From CAZWSX01 sp964636985 (GTDB taxonomy: Bacteria > Planctomycetota > Planctomycetia > Pirellulales > Pirellulaceae): DNA of 64,000 nt. The position numbers were made by a program, and so were the translations under genes. The notes beneath the pieces were generated by a model that was not told the origin of the DNA, made no database searches, and saw only the letters and a program-made list of their open reading frames with translations. Each line of letters opens with the position of its first letter. The first letter of the stretch is position 1. The stretch spans positions 186,001 to 250,000 of the forward strand of contig CAZWSX010000004.1 of NCBI GenBank assembly GCA_964636985.1, in the 5' to 3' direction. Of the stretch, positions 53,775 to 62,960 are shown one piece after another.

Positions 53775-56216
53775 ATGGTTCGCGCTGGCGTGCCTGTTTA
53801 CTTGCCTTCTTCGTTCGCCTGGATGGCTTTGTTCGTTGCGGGAACGCTAACGGCTCGTGCCGAGGAGCAACCAAAGTTTGCTCCGGATCAGATTGCGTTC
53901 TTCGAGAAGTCGATTCGTCCGCTCCTCATCGAGCGATGCGAGAAATGCCACGGGCCCGAGAAGCAGTGGAGCAGCCTTCGGCTTGATAGCCGCGAAGCGG
54001 TGCTAAGCGGGGGCGATTCCGGGGCCGCGATTTCGCTTGAGACGCCCAAGGAGAGCCTGCTTCTGGCTCGCGTTCGTTCGTCCGATGCCGACGAACGGAT
54101 GCCGCCCAAAGACGACCCGCTCAGCGAGCAACAAATCGCCGACCTGGAAAAGTGGATCGCCATGGGCGCACCCTTTCCGTCGAGCGAGGCCACAAAAGGC
54201 AAAATCAAACGCGACCCGAACCACTGGGCCTTCTCGCCGCCTACCGAGCAAACGGTTCCGCAGTATGAAGGCGTCCCATTTGTCCGCACCCCGATCGATG
54301 CCTTCGTCTACCAGCGGCTTGTAGCCAACGGAATGCGACCCACGGACGAAACGGACCGTCGCACGCTATTGCGCCGCGTCACATTCGATTTGACTGGCCT
54401 GCCTCCGACGCCCGAGGAGGTCGACGCGTTTGTCGCTGATCAGTCGCCCGACGCGTACGAGAAAGTGGTCGAGCGATTGCTTGCCTCGCCAGGCTACGGC
54501 GAACGTTGGGGTCGGCACTGGCTCGACGTGGCTCGCTATAGCGACTCCAACGGGCTCGACGAAAACGTCTGCCACGGCAACGCGTGGCGCTATCGCGACT
54601 ATGTGGTGAATGCGTTCAATAGCGATCTGCCGTTTTCGAAGTTCGTCACGCAACAACTGGCCGGTGATCTGCTCGCCGCGGGCGACGACGGAGAAAAGCG
54701 GACGCTGCTTACGGCGACGGGCTTCTTGACAATTGGCCCGAAGGTCTTGGCCGAAGTCGACGAAGCCAAGATGCAGATGGATATCATCGACGAGCAACTC
54801 GACACGGTCGGCAAAGCCTTCATGGGGTTAACTCTGGGCTGCGCTCGTTGCCACGATCACAAGTTCGATCCGATCTCGACTGCCGACTACTACGGACTGG
54901 CCGGAGTCTTCAAAAGCACGCGGGCGATGGAAACCTACACCAAGCTGGCCCGCTGGTATGAAAACGAATTGCCCGACGCGCCTTACGCCGCTGCGAAGGC
55001 CGCGTTCGACGTGCAGTTGAATCAGCGCAAATCGAAGGTCGACGAGTTTGTTTCTACGGCTGAAAAAACAGCGAAGGATAATTTGCCGCCCGGCACCGCC
55101 CCGCCTGAAAAGGTCGAGACCCTTTTCACGCCCGAAGTTACCGCCGAAATCAAAAAGATGCGGGATGAGCTGGCTGCTTTCGAGAAAGAGGCGCCGGTAG
55201 CTCCATCAGCCATGGGGGTCAAAGAAGAGAAGGCCGTTGACGTGGCCGTCCACCTGCGTGGTAGCACGCTTAAGTTGGGCGACATGGTTCCCCGCCGCGT
55301 GCCGCCTGTTGTGAAGGGTCCTGAGTCTCCAACGTTCACCGGCGCCCAGAGCGGGCGACTGGAATTGGCTGCTTGGCTGACCGATCCGCGACACCCGCTG
55401 GCAGCGCGCGTCTATGTCAACCGCGTTTGGTCCCGGCATTTTGGCGTGGGGTTGGTGAGATCGGTCGACAACTTCGGCCTCTTAGGTGAGACGCCAAGCC
55501 ACCCCGAACTGCTCGACTGGCTTGCTCGGCGATTCGTAGAGACCGACGGCTCGACCAAGGCGCTCCACCGGTTGATTGTTTCGTCATCGACTTACTGTCA
55601 ATCGACGTTGGCGGCTGCCGAGATGGTGGCTGCTGATCCCGCCAACCAATGGTTCGGCCGCGCACCAGTCCGCCGACTGGAGGCCGAGGCCATTCGCGAT
55701 AGCCTGCTGGCCGTTTCGAATCGCATCGATACGGAGATCGGCGGATCGCTGCTCAAGGTGAAGAACCGCGATTACTTCTTCGACCACACGTCGATCGACA
55801 AGACCGACTACTCGTCGACGCGCCGCAGTTTGTACCTGCCCGTGCTCAGGAACAATGTGCACGACGTCTTCCAGTTGCTAGATTTCCCCGATCCATCGGT
55901 CGCGACCGGTTCCCGATCGGCAACGACGATTGCCCCGCAAGCGCTGTTGATGCTCAACAGCCCGCTGGTGATCGATTGCAGCGTCTCGATGGCGCGCCGA
56001 TTGAATCGCGAAGCAACGGATGATGCCTCGCGAGTTTCACTGGCGTACCGACTTTCGTTTGGGCGACCGGCCAGCGAACAAGAAGTCGTCTCGGCGAAGC
56101 AATTGCTCGCCGATCTGCGAACGGCTTTTGCTTCCGACCCAACCTGTGAAGAAAAGTCGCTGGCCGCGTTTTGCCAGACCTTGCTGGCGTCGAACGAGTT
56201 CATTTACTTGCGCTAG
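53775..56216 (+). CDS. PSCyt1-DUF1549-DUF1553 planctomycete cytochrome-like protein
   Basis: 813-residue exported protein. A hydrophobic signal region is followed by the cytochrome-like PSCyt1 domain with CEKCH heme motif (near residue 55). DUF1549 contains FDLTGLPPTPEEVDAF, YGERWGRHWLDVARYSDSNG and the DVARYSD hallmark. DUF1553 runs from RLELAAWLTDPRHPL to the end (RSATTIAPQALLMLNSP). This domain set is a hallmark of planctomycetes, and the partner DUF1501 gene follows 13 bases later. Confidence 0.92.
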   Translation: MVRAGVPVYLPSSFAWMALFVAGTLTARAEEQPKFAPDQIAFFEKSIRPLLIERCEKCHGPEKQWSSLRLDSREAVLSGGDSGAAISLETPKESLLLARVRSSDADERMPPKDDPLSEQQIADLEKWIAMGAPFPSSEATKGKIKRDPNHWAFSPPTEQTVPQYEGVPFVRTPIDAFVYQRLVANGMRPTDETDRRTLLRRVTFDLTGLPPTPEEVDAFVADQSPDAYEKVVERLLASPGYGERWGRHWLDVARYSDSNGLDENVCHGNAWRYRDYVVNAFNSDLPFSKFVTQQLAGDLLAAGDDGEKRTLLTATGFLTIGPKVLAEVDEAKMQMDIIDEQLDTVGKAFMGLTLGCARCHDHKFDPISTADYYGLAGVFKSTRAMETYTKLARWYENELPDAPYAAAKAAFDVQLNQRKSKVDEFVSTAEKTAKDNLPPGTAPPEKVETLFTPEVTAEIKKMRDELAAFEKEAPVAPSAMGVKEEKAVDVAVHLRGSTLKLGDMVPRRVPPVVKGPESPTFTGAQSGRLELAAWLTDPRHPLAARVYVNRVWSRHFGVGLVRSVDNFGLLGETPSHPELLDWLARRFVETDGSTKALHRLIVSSSTYCQSTLAAAEMVAADPANQWFGRAPVRRLEAEAIRDSLLAVSNRIDTEIGGSLLKVKNRDYFFDHTSIDKTDYSSTRRSLYLPVLRNNVHDVFQLLDFPDPSVATGSRSATTIAPQALLMLNSPLVIDCSVSMARRLNREATDDASRVSLAYRLSFGRPASEQEVVSAKQLLADLRTAFASDPTCEEKSLAAFCQTLLASNEFIYLR

Positions 56217-56229
56217 GGCTGGAGAAGAA

Positions 56230-57645
56230 ATGTTTCCTTTGCCATCATCGATGACGCGGCGGCAGGCATTGGCGCGAGCAAGCGTTGGCTTTGGATCGCT
56301 GGCGCTGGCTTCCATGTTGGGTAACGAGTCCCGCGCCGCCGTCGATAATCCGCTCATAGCGAAGGGAGGCCACTTTCCGGCCAAGGCCAAGCGGATCATT
56401 TTCATCTTCTGTTGCGGCGGGCCGTCGCAGGTCGACACCTTCGACCCCAAGCCGCTCCTCACACGCGACGATGGGAAGGAACTTCCGTTCGCCAAGCCGC
56501 GCGTGCAGTTTGCGCCGACAGGCAATCTGCTCAAGTCGCCGTGGAACTTCCAGCAGTACGGGCAATCGGGAGCGTGGGTGAGCGACCTGTTCCCCAATAT
56601 CGCCAAATGTGTTGACGACATTTGCTTTATCAACTCGATGCACGGAACGAATCCAGCGCACGGCGGAGCGCTGATGAAGCTGCATACCGGCAGCGAGAAC
56701 TTCGTTCGGCCGAGTTACGGAAGTTGGCTTAGTTATGGCCTGGGGACTGAGAACCAGGACCTGCCGTCGTTTCTCACGATTTGCCCGACGCTGGCTCACG
56801 GTGGCGTGACAAATTGGAGTTCGGCGTTCCTGCCTGCCGTGCATGGCGGAACTCCCTTGGCGAACGCCAGTGTCGCGGCCGATCAGGCGAAGGTGCGATT
56901 CATTCAGAACGCTGCCGGAATGCCGCTGGCCGTGCAGCGAATGCAGCTCGATCGCCTCAAGCGGATGAATCAAGAGCATCAGGAACTAAGCGGCCCCGAT
57001 GCGGCACTCGAAGCTCGGATCAACACGTTCGAGCTTGCTTTTCGGATGCAAACAGCGTTGCCGACGGTTGAAGATATATCGAGCGAATCGCCCGAGACGC
57101 TTAAGCTCTACGGGATGGACGAACCCAAGACCGCCAATTTTGGACGGATGTGTTTGCTTGCCCGACGGTTCTCCGAGAGTGGCGTTCGCTGCGTGCAGAT
57201 CACGCATAGCGATAGCGCCGTGCAGTGGGACCAGCACAGTGATTTGAAACGCGACCACGAGAAGAACGCCCTCGAAGTCGACAAGCCGATCGCCGGGCTC
57301 TTAATGGATTTAAAGGCGCGGGGGCTACTCGACGACACGCTGGTATGGTGGGGAAGCGAGTTTGGCCGCACGCCGGTCGCCCAGGGCACCAACGGCCGCG
57401 ATCACAATCCTGAAGGCTTTACGATGTGGCTGGCTGGCGGTGGCGTGAAGCCCGGCTTCCGCTATGGCAAGACCGACGACTATGGTTACTACGCAGCCGA
57501 AGACAAAGTCCACATGCACGATTTGCACGCTACCATCCTGCACCTGATGGGCCTCGATCACGAGCGATTGACCTATCGCTATGCAGGCCGCGATTTCCGG
57601 CTGACCGACGTCGAAGGACGGGTGGTCAAGGAGATTATCGCATAG
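56230..57645 (+). CDS. DUF1501 family protein
   Basis: 471-residue exported protein with a Tat-type N-terminus (MTRRQALARASVGFGSLALASML). FIFCCGGPSQVDTFDPKP opens DUF1501. GHGGALMKLHTG-like NPAHGGALMKLHTGSENF, LLARRFSESGVRCVQI and WWGSEFGRTPVAQGTNGRDHNP are conserved blocks of the sulfatase-like fold. It is always encoded with a PSCyt1/DUF1553 protein in this phylum, as here. The substrate is unknown. Confidence 0.92.
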   Translation: MFPLPSSMTRRQALARASVGFGSLALASMLGNESRAAVDNPLIAKGGHFPAKAKRIIFIFCCGGPSQVDTFDPKPLLTRDDGKELPFAKPRVQFAPTGNLLKSPWNFQQYGQSGAWVSDLFPNIAKCVDDICFINSMHGTNPAHGGALMKLHTGSENFVRPSYGSWLSYGLGTENQDLPSFLTICPTLAHGGVTNWSSAFLPAVHGGTPLANASVAADQAKVRFIQNAAGMPLAVQRMQLDRLKRMNQEHQELSGPDAALEARINTFELAFRMQTALPTVEDISSESPETLKLYGMDEPKTANFGRMCLLARRFSESGVRCVQITHSDSAVQWDQHSDLKRDHEKNALEVDKPIAGLLMDLKARGLLDDTLVWWGSEFGRTPVAQGTNGRDHNPEGFTMWLAGGGVKPGFRYGKTDDYGYYAAEDKVHMHDLHATILHLMGLDHERLTYRYAGRDFRLTDVEGRVVKEIIA

Positions 57646-57994
57646 CCTCGCCTTCGGCGGTGCGCGGTATTGTCGTATTCATTTGCAGCCCTACGATCTC
57701 GTAGCCAAGCACGTCAGTGCTGGAGCAAGTAATTCTCATCGTGGTGGGGCGTCTGAATTCCCGTTCCATGAATTCTCGTACTTCAGCATTCTCGGCGCGT
57801 GTTAAGGCGTCTTTTATCTCGTCCTCTCGCCACTCCATTTCGACGTCAACTTGTTTGTAGACTGTCGATCCCGGCGTGCCGTACCGTTCTACTGTAAATG
57901 GATTTGGTTCCAAAATTCGAACCACCCTTTGGTTGACGAAGACGAAAGTCTTTGCGAAAAGCATGGCACGTTCGGCGATTGGGTCTAATCTCAT
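57635..57994 (-). CDS. Uncharacterised small protein
   Basis: 119-residue protein starting at the ATG at 57994. It is soluble, with a central WREDEIKDALTRAENAEVREFMEREF helix. I did not recognise it. It overlaps the end of the converging DUF1501 gene by 11 bases. It is the last gene before the DUF1559 gene on this strand. Confidence 0.55.
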   Translation of the reverse strand: MRLDPIAERAMLFAKTFVFVNQRVVRILEPNPFTVERYGTPGSTVYKQVDVEMEWREDEIKDALTRAENAEVREFMEREFRRPTTMRITCSSTDVLGYEIVGLQMNTTIPRTAEGEAMR

Positions 57995-58074
57995 GGATAA
58001 CCTGTCCCTTGGCGCAGAATGCTTCCGGTTGTGGCAACGTGTCTCCTGTAGACTAGCTCTGGTCCCCTGCCGTC

Positions 58075-59046
58075 TCAACGCCCGCCAACCACTTCGCCGC
58101 CGGCGATGGACAGCATCGACGCCAGTGTTTTATTCGACGTCGCTTTGGGGATAAAACGCACCGAGCCGTCGACAAACACGAACTGCGCGCCGCCGGGGTG
58201 GTAGCTGTGGAACTCTTGTCCGAAGTCGCAAAAGTTTCCGACTTTGCTTTTGAAGACGGCGGCGCATGATTGCCATTGCGAACTGGTCTTAGTCGGCTCG
58301 CTGATGGGCGCGCTTTGGTCGAAGACGTTTTTGTGCCCGATCCAGATCGAGTGGAGGCCTTCCGGCGCCTCGCCCACCATGATCGTATTGGACGTGCCAT
58401 CCAAGACGTGCTTCAAGCTGATCACTCGCTCGATTCCGAGCAACAAAACACCGCGGCCGGTGCCGCTAGTGTCGCCGAACTCGGAATAGTTGTTCTGGCA
58501 GTTGGTTTGGGGATAGCATCGCAACGATCGCTCGCCCCAATTGCCGCCATAGTCGGTGCGGGCGTACAAGGTTGTGGAGGTCGGCGTATCGCCATTGGGC
58601 TTGAGCATCTCCGCGTGAGGTGCCGATGGGCACAAGAACACCGGCAAGACTATTTGCCCGGCCGCCAGGTTATCGGGGTGCAAATAGGGTTGGTTCTGAT
58701 TGATCATGTGGAACACGTTTTCCTGCTCGAGCCCTGGCAAGATCGCGGCGCCCCAACTCAAACAGGCGCGGGCCTTGATGGCGGGTATGGTGAGGCTGGC
58801 CACGCCGGCACCGCCTCGCGGGAAAACCTGGCTGGCATCGTGGTAGGCTTGGATGCCGATGCCGAACTGTTTGAGATTGTTGGCGCACTGAACCCGCCGG
58901 CCTCCTTCGCGGGCGGCTTGCACGGCGGGCAGCAACAGGCCGACCAAGATCCCGATGATGGCGATGACTACGAGCAGTTCGACCAGTGTTAGCGCGCGAC
59001 GAGACGTTGAGCGAACTCTCTGACTATGCCTTGTCAGATAGCGCAT
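58075..59046 (-). CDS. DUF1559 prepilin-like protein (H-X9-DG type)
   Basis: 323-residue protein. The N-terminus RRALTLVELLVVIAIIGILVGLLLPAVQAAREGGRRVQC is the type IV prepilin-like methylation/cleavage motif of DUF1559. The end, HPGGAQFVFVDGSVRFI, is the H-X9-DG motif. Such proteins are pseudopilins or surface fibre subunits and are very abundant in planctomycetes. A cobalamin riboswitch lies in its leader (59,166-59,375), so its expression is probably tied to B12. Confidence 0.9.
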   Translation of the reverse strand: MRYLTRHSQRVRSTSRRALTLVELLVVIAIIGILVGLLLPAVQAAREGGRRVQCANNLKQFGIGIQAYHDASQVFPRGGAGVASLTIPAIKARACLSWGAAILPGLEQENVFHMINQNQPYLHPDNLAAGQIVLPVFLCPSAPHAEMLKPNGDTPTSTTLYARTDYGGNWGERSLRCYPQTNCQNNYSEFGDTSGTGRGVLLLGIERVISLKHVLDGTSNTIMVGEAPEGLHSIWIGHKNVFDQSAPISEPTKTSSQWQSCAAVFKSKVGNFCDFGQEFHSYHPGGAQFVFVDGSVRFIPKATSNKTLASMLSIAGGEVVGGR

Positions 59047-59165
59047 GAAAATGCCTTTTCAGCAAGTCGGAGTTCGACCACAGAGAAAGAGGCTGGCGCT
59101 GAAATCGAGCGCGCAAGAGCGTCTCTCACGGTAACTGTGGGCCGAGTCTCCGCAATCGCTCGAGG

Positions 59166-59375
59166 GGCTGTATTCTGGCTTGCGAGTCAAACGGTGGCCG
59201 AACGTCTTCCCACGAGGCAACCTCGCAGTGACTTAGTGTCGCTAGCGCTGCGTTAACAACGCCGTAATAACAACACTGTGTTCGGCGACCTTCTCGCTTA
59301 CAGCGGCGGTCCCGCGCCGGATTTGCACCGGCTTCCTGTTCAGCGCTTTGGCTGAACGCCCATCGAGAGGGAGAG
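59166..59375 (-). ncRNA. Cobalamin riboswitch in the leader of the DUF1559 gene
   Basis: Read leftward, the conserved core contains the B12-box-type run AGCCGGTGCAAATCCGGCGC, then GACCGCCGCTGTAAG (59,297-59,335), followed by CACTG, GGGAAGAC and the closing GCCAGAATACAGCC. Order and spacing match the cobalamin class. It ends about 120 bases before the start codon. Being paired with a second, divergent copy at 59.5 kb is unusual. Confidence 0.85.
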
Positions 59376-59465
59376 CATCTTACGCCTCAGGGTCCGGTTC
59401 AACAAGGTTTGGTGAATAATCGCGCAACCCTTGACCGGGATTGACGGGCCACTACACTCGGAAGT

Positions 59466-59639
59466 CTGTTCGTTGGTGGTCGGCATCCTTTCAGGAGCCG
59501 ACAAACAGGGAATCCGGTGCCAATCCGGAGCGGTACACGCCGCTGTAACTGAGCGATATTGTTTCCATCAATTCAAATCCATTACCGCGTTGCGGTGAGA
59601 AGGATGCGTGGAAGCGGCTCAGGAGCCAGAAGACCTACC
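59466..59639 (+). ncRNA. Cobalamin riboswitch in the leader of the PEP-CTERM gene
   Basis: The core reads GGGAATCCGGTGCCAATCCG, then GCGGTACACGCCGCTGTAAC and, at the end, GAGCCAGAAGACCTACC. All match the cobalamin-riboswitch consensus in order. It lies about 150 bases before the DUF4465-like PEP-CTERM gene. Translation or transcription of that gene is therefore likely to be repressed when B12 is plentiful. Confidence 0.88.
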
Positions 59640-59786
59640 AACGATTAACTCGCAGATGTCCGCGTGAGTTCGGATTCTGTTGCTTTCGTTTTTTTTCTGG
59701 CACGCCTCAAGCAGCGATCCGTTGCGCACTTTGCGAGTGCGCGCCGAATGCGCTTGCGCGATCCGCGCCAAGAAGGCTGGTGCGTA

Positions 59787-60722
59787 ATGTTCACCTCGGT
59801 TCTTTTTCGATCTCTAGGTTTGGCGGCAATCGCCTTTTCTTGCTGCCTGACTTCGTACGCTCAAGCGGGCGTGGTCACTTTTGGTGATCTGGCCTACGCC
59901 CCTGGTTTCAACTACGAACACGGAGCGCATCTCGCAGGTGGTTTTACCAGCAACGGAACTACCTTCGATAACACGTACTTTCCACCCGATCCCAATTTTC
60001 CGCAGTTTGGCGATTTCTGGTCCGGTTTCGGTTACTCTTCCGCGCAACCAGATCTCAATGCTTCACCGTTCGCAAACCAATACAGCGCGATCACTGGCGC
60101 ATCGCACGGAAGCGGTGACAACGTCTATGGAATCGCCAACGGCTATGTTGACACAACACCGACCCTTTTTGACGACACGCCGTTTGATCCGAGCAACGTG
60201 GCCGACCTGAGCCAACTGCCGCAGTTCGTGCTTCCGTCTGGCGCAAATATCGTTGGTGCTTACATTACGAACTCGACCTACGCTTATCTCTCGATGTTGA
60301 ACGGCGACGGGTTCGCGAAGAAGTTTGGCGGCGACAGCGGCAATGATCCCGACTTTCTCAAACTGAGTGCCTATGGAACGGATGCGTCGGGAAACGTGCT
60401 CAAGGATGGCGGCAATGTGAAGACGGCGACGTTTTACCTCGCGAATTTTACGTCGTCCGACAATTCAAAGGACTTCATCGTTGCGGATTGGCGGTTCTTT
60501 GATCTTTCCGGATTAGCCGGGGCCAAGACGATTTACTTCAACGTCTCGTCCTCCGATACAGGGCTGTTTGGAATGAACTCGCCCGGCTACTTCGCGATCG
60601 ACGATATCGAATTCGATACTGCGAGTACCGCGGTGCCCGAACCGGCAAGCATCGTGATGCTTGCGCTGGGTGGTTTAGGGTTGGCGATTGCGGGCCGCGC
60701 GCGGCGTCCTCGAGACGCTTAG
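59787..60722 (+). CDS. DUF4465-like PEP-CTERM secreted protein
   Basis: 311-residue exported protein. I chose the ATG at 59787 (AGAAGG upstream), which starts a clean signal peptide ending SYAQA. The body has features of DUF4465: a VTFGDLAY opening, GFTSNGTTFDNTYF, WSGFGYSSAQPD and ANQYSAITGASHGSGDNVYG. The C-terminus is a PEP-CTERM sorting tail (VPEPAS, a hydrophobic stretch, then Arg-rich). In Bacteroides, DUF4465-type proteins belong to B12 uptake loci, which fits the riboswitch upstream. The family call and the B12 link are inference from pattern and context. Confidence 0.7.
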   Translation: MFTSVLFRSLGLAAIAFSCCLTSYAQAGVVTFGDLAYAPGFNYEHGAHLAGGFTSNGTTFDNTYFPPDPNFPQFGDFWSGFGYSSAQPDLNASPFANQYSAITGASHGSGDNVYGIANGYVDTTPTLFDDTPFDPSNVADLSQLPQFVLPSGANIVGAYITNSTYAYLSMLNGDGFAKKFGGDSGNDPDFLKLSAYGTDASGNVLKDGGNVKTATFYLANFTSSDNSKDFIVADWRFFDLSGLAGAKTIYFNVSSSDTGLFGMNSPGYFAIDDIEFDTASTAVPEPASIVMLALGGLGLAIAGRARRPRDA

Positions 60723-60750
60723 TGCCCTCGCGTCCCAGTGGCTTTGTGCC

Positions 60751-61110
60751 TCAATGCCTTGGTGAGATTCTCCGACCGGTCTCGTCCTTTTTGCTACGGG
60801 CCCGGCGGGACCCAACGTTTTGCTGATGGCCAATGTTTCGCGTAAGAAAACAATAGGCGGACGGGCCCGACAGTAACGCGACGACGGCGCTGCCAATCAG
60901 GATGTTTGACACCGAAGCGCCGGCGGCGGAGATCTCCACGTTGACGACGGCGAAGCCGATCAACGGCAGAATGCACAACACAATTCCCGCTGCAAGCCGC
61001 GGGCCACATTGATGCAGGGCATATTCCACCGCGGTAGCTAGAAGGTCGAACGTTGCCTCGACTACAAGCTGGACCACAAACTCCAACACGGCCTTAAACA
61101 AGTCTTCCAT
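60751..61110 (-). CDS. Uncharacterised membrane protein
   Basis: 119-residue protein with hydrophobic segments near residues 8-28, 40-58 and 66-84 and a basic tail. No family recognised. AGGCGAG lies before the ATG. It converges on the PEP-CTERM gene. Confidence 0.55.
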   Translation of the reverse strand: MEDLFKAVLEFVVQLVVEATFDLLATAVEYALHQCGPRLAAGIVLCILPLIGFAVVNVEISAAGASVSNILIGSAVVALLSGPSAYCFLTRNIGHQQNVGSRRARSKKDETGRRISPRH

Positions 61111-61255
61111 GGTCTCGCCTGCTCGTCTGTGTGCTGGCCAGATTTGACACCACTACCGTGTGGTAGTAGGATTCAAGCCTCTCTCCCGTGCTCGGCTTTG
61201 TTAACGAATTTGATTCGTTCGCCTTTGGTATTTCTTGCACGGTAACTGTTGAAGA

Positions 61256-62176
61256 ATGTGCGGCATCGTTGGATTGCTGGCCAAAACTCCTGCCATTGCG
61301 GGCGATTTGGGCAAACTGGTTGTCCCCATGCTCGATTGCATGGGGGATCGCGGGCCCGATTCGGCCGGCTTAGCCGTTTTTTCGCCTTCGTTGCGTTCGG
61401 GCTTGAAGGTCAATCTTTTTGTCCGACGCGAGAGCTACGATTGGGCCAGTCTCAAAACAGCCCTTCTGGAAGATGGTTTTTCGTTCGGGCAATGGAACGC
61501 GACCGCGCGGCACGTTGAGGCGGTCGGAGAGTTCCATCCGGAAACGCTGCGCGACTGGCTCGCGATAGCGCGGCCGGAGGTTCACGTCTTGTCGGTCGGC
61601 CGCTCGATCGACATCTACAAGGACGAAGGCCACCCGCGAGACATCGCGGCGACGTATGGCTTCGCCAAGATGAGCGGCAGCCACGCGGTAGGGCACACGC
61701 GGATGGCGACCGAGTCGGCTGTTTCGCCTGCGCATGCGCATCCGTTCACTGCCGGGCAAGATTTCTGCCTGGTGCATAACGGTTCTCTTTCGAATCCCTA
61801 CGACATCCGCCGCAAACTGGAGCGGCGCGGCGTGAAATTCGAGACCGACAACGATACCGAGGCCGCCTGCCGGTTTTTGGAATGGCGGATGCGCGAAGGG
61901 GATACGCTCGAACGAGCCATCGCACGAGGCTTTGACGAACTGGATGGCTTTTACACGTTGCTGATGGGAACCCATGACCGGTTGGTTCTGGTTCGCGATC
62001 CGTTCGCGTGCAAGCCGGCCGTTGTTGCCGAGACCGATCAATACGTTGCCGTGGCTTCGGAGTTTCGCGCCCTAGCTCACTTGCCGGGTGTCGCACAAGC
62101 AAAACTCTTCGAACCCGTTCCGCAGCGGATCTACTCGTGGCCAGTCCCGTCAGTGATGCAAACCAAGGCAGCCTAA
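61256..62176 (+). CDS. Class II glutamine amidotransferase (GlxB-like)
   Basis: 306-residue amidotransferase. The ATG is followed directly by the N-terminal nucleophile Cys2 (MCGIVGLLAK). GDRGPDSAGLAVF and GHTRMATESAVSPAHAHPF hold the glutamine-binding residues, and VHNGSLSNPYDIRR completes the site. It forms the GATase part of a split glutamate-synthase-like complex with the two following genes, as in GlxBCD and N-methylglutamate synthase (MgsABC) systems. Confidence 0.85.
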   Translation: MCGIVGLLAKTPAIAGDLGKLVVPMLDCMGDRGPDSAGLAVFSPSLRSGLKVNLFVRRESYDWASLKTALLEDGFSFGQWNATARHVEAVGEFHPETLRDWLAIARPEVHVLSVGRSIDIYKDEGHPRDIAATYGFAKMSGSHAVGHTRMATESAVSPAHAHPFTAGQDFCLVHNGSLSNPYDIRRKLERRGVKFETDNDTEAACRFLEWRMREGDTLERAIARGFDELDGFYTLLMGTHDRLVLVRDPFACKPAVVAETDQYVAVASEFRALAHLPGVAQAKLFEPVPQRIYSWPVPSVMQTKAA

Positions 62177-62196
62177 CGAAAGGAATGCGATATCGA

Positions 62197-62934
62197 ATGA
62201 GTTCGACGGCGGCAATCAAACCAATCATTAACGAGGAGCGCGTGGCGGCGTGGGACCTCGCGGTTTCGACCGTGCGGGAACTCAACCAATGGCTGCACCA
62301 TGACTTGCCTCAACAGTTGGGCGGCGGGCCTGTTCGCGTGGACGTTCGTAACCCGGCGGGCAGGCATAGCTTGGCAGCAGGCGTAAATGCGGCAGCCGAG
62401 ATCCTTATCCGCGGACATGCGGGCTATTTCGCCGCGGGGATGAATCAACTGGCCAGCGTCACTATCGAAGGCAACGCCGGTTGGAGCGTGGCCGAGAACA
62501 TGATGAGCGGCCGCGTCGTCGTGCGCGGAAATGCTTCGCAATGTGCGGGGGCATCGGCGCATGGCGGCTTGCTTGTTATTCATGGCGACGCTTCCAGTCG
62601 TTGTGGAATCTCGCTCAAGGGAGCGGACATCGTCGTGGGAGGAAGCGTCGGCCATATGTCGGCGTTCATGGCGCAAGCCGGAACACTGGTGGTCTGCGGC
62701 GACACGGGGATCGGCCTAGGCGACTCCCTTTACGAAGCGACCATCTATGTCGCCGGCGAAATCGCCGGGCTCGGCGCCGACGCTCGCATTGAACCGATGA
62801 CCGCGGCCGATCGGACACGCGTCAGCGAGCTGCTCTCGAAAGCGGGTCTTTCAGCGCCCCTCGATCGCTTCAAGCGAGTTGCATCCGCGCGGACGTTATA
62901 TCACTGGCACGAGGATTCGGCGAGTAAGTATTGA
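62197..62934 (+). CDS. GXGXG-domain protein (GlxC-like)
   Basis: 245-residue protein equivalent to the C-terminal domain of glutamate synthase large subunit. A right-handed beta-helix made of repeated G-x-x-G-x motifs (IRGHAGYFAAGMNQ, IEGNAGWSVAENMMSG, VRGNASQCAGASAHGG, VVGGSVGHMSAFMAQAG) covers residues 65-190. Start ATG 62197 with AAAGGA upstream. It lies between the amidotransferase and the FMN subunit. Confidence 0.85.
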   Translation: MSSTAAIKPIINEERVAAWDLAVSTVRELNQWLHHDLPQQLGGGPVRVDVRNPAGRHSLAAGVNAAAEILIRGHAGYFAAGMNQLASVTIEGNAGWSVAENMMSGRVVVRGNASQCAGASAHGGLLVIHGDASSRCGISLKGADIVVGGSVGHMSAFMAQAGTLVVCGDTGIGLGDSLYEATIYVAGEIAGLGADARIEPMTAADRTRVSELLSKAGLSAPLDRFKRVASARTLYHWHEDSASKY

Positions 62935-62960
62935 GCAAGCCGCAAGAGACGATCAACGAA

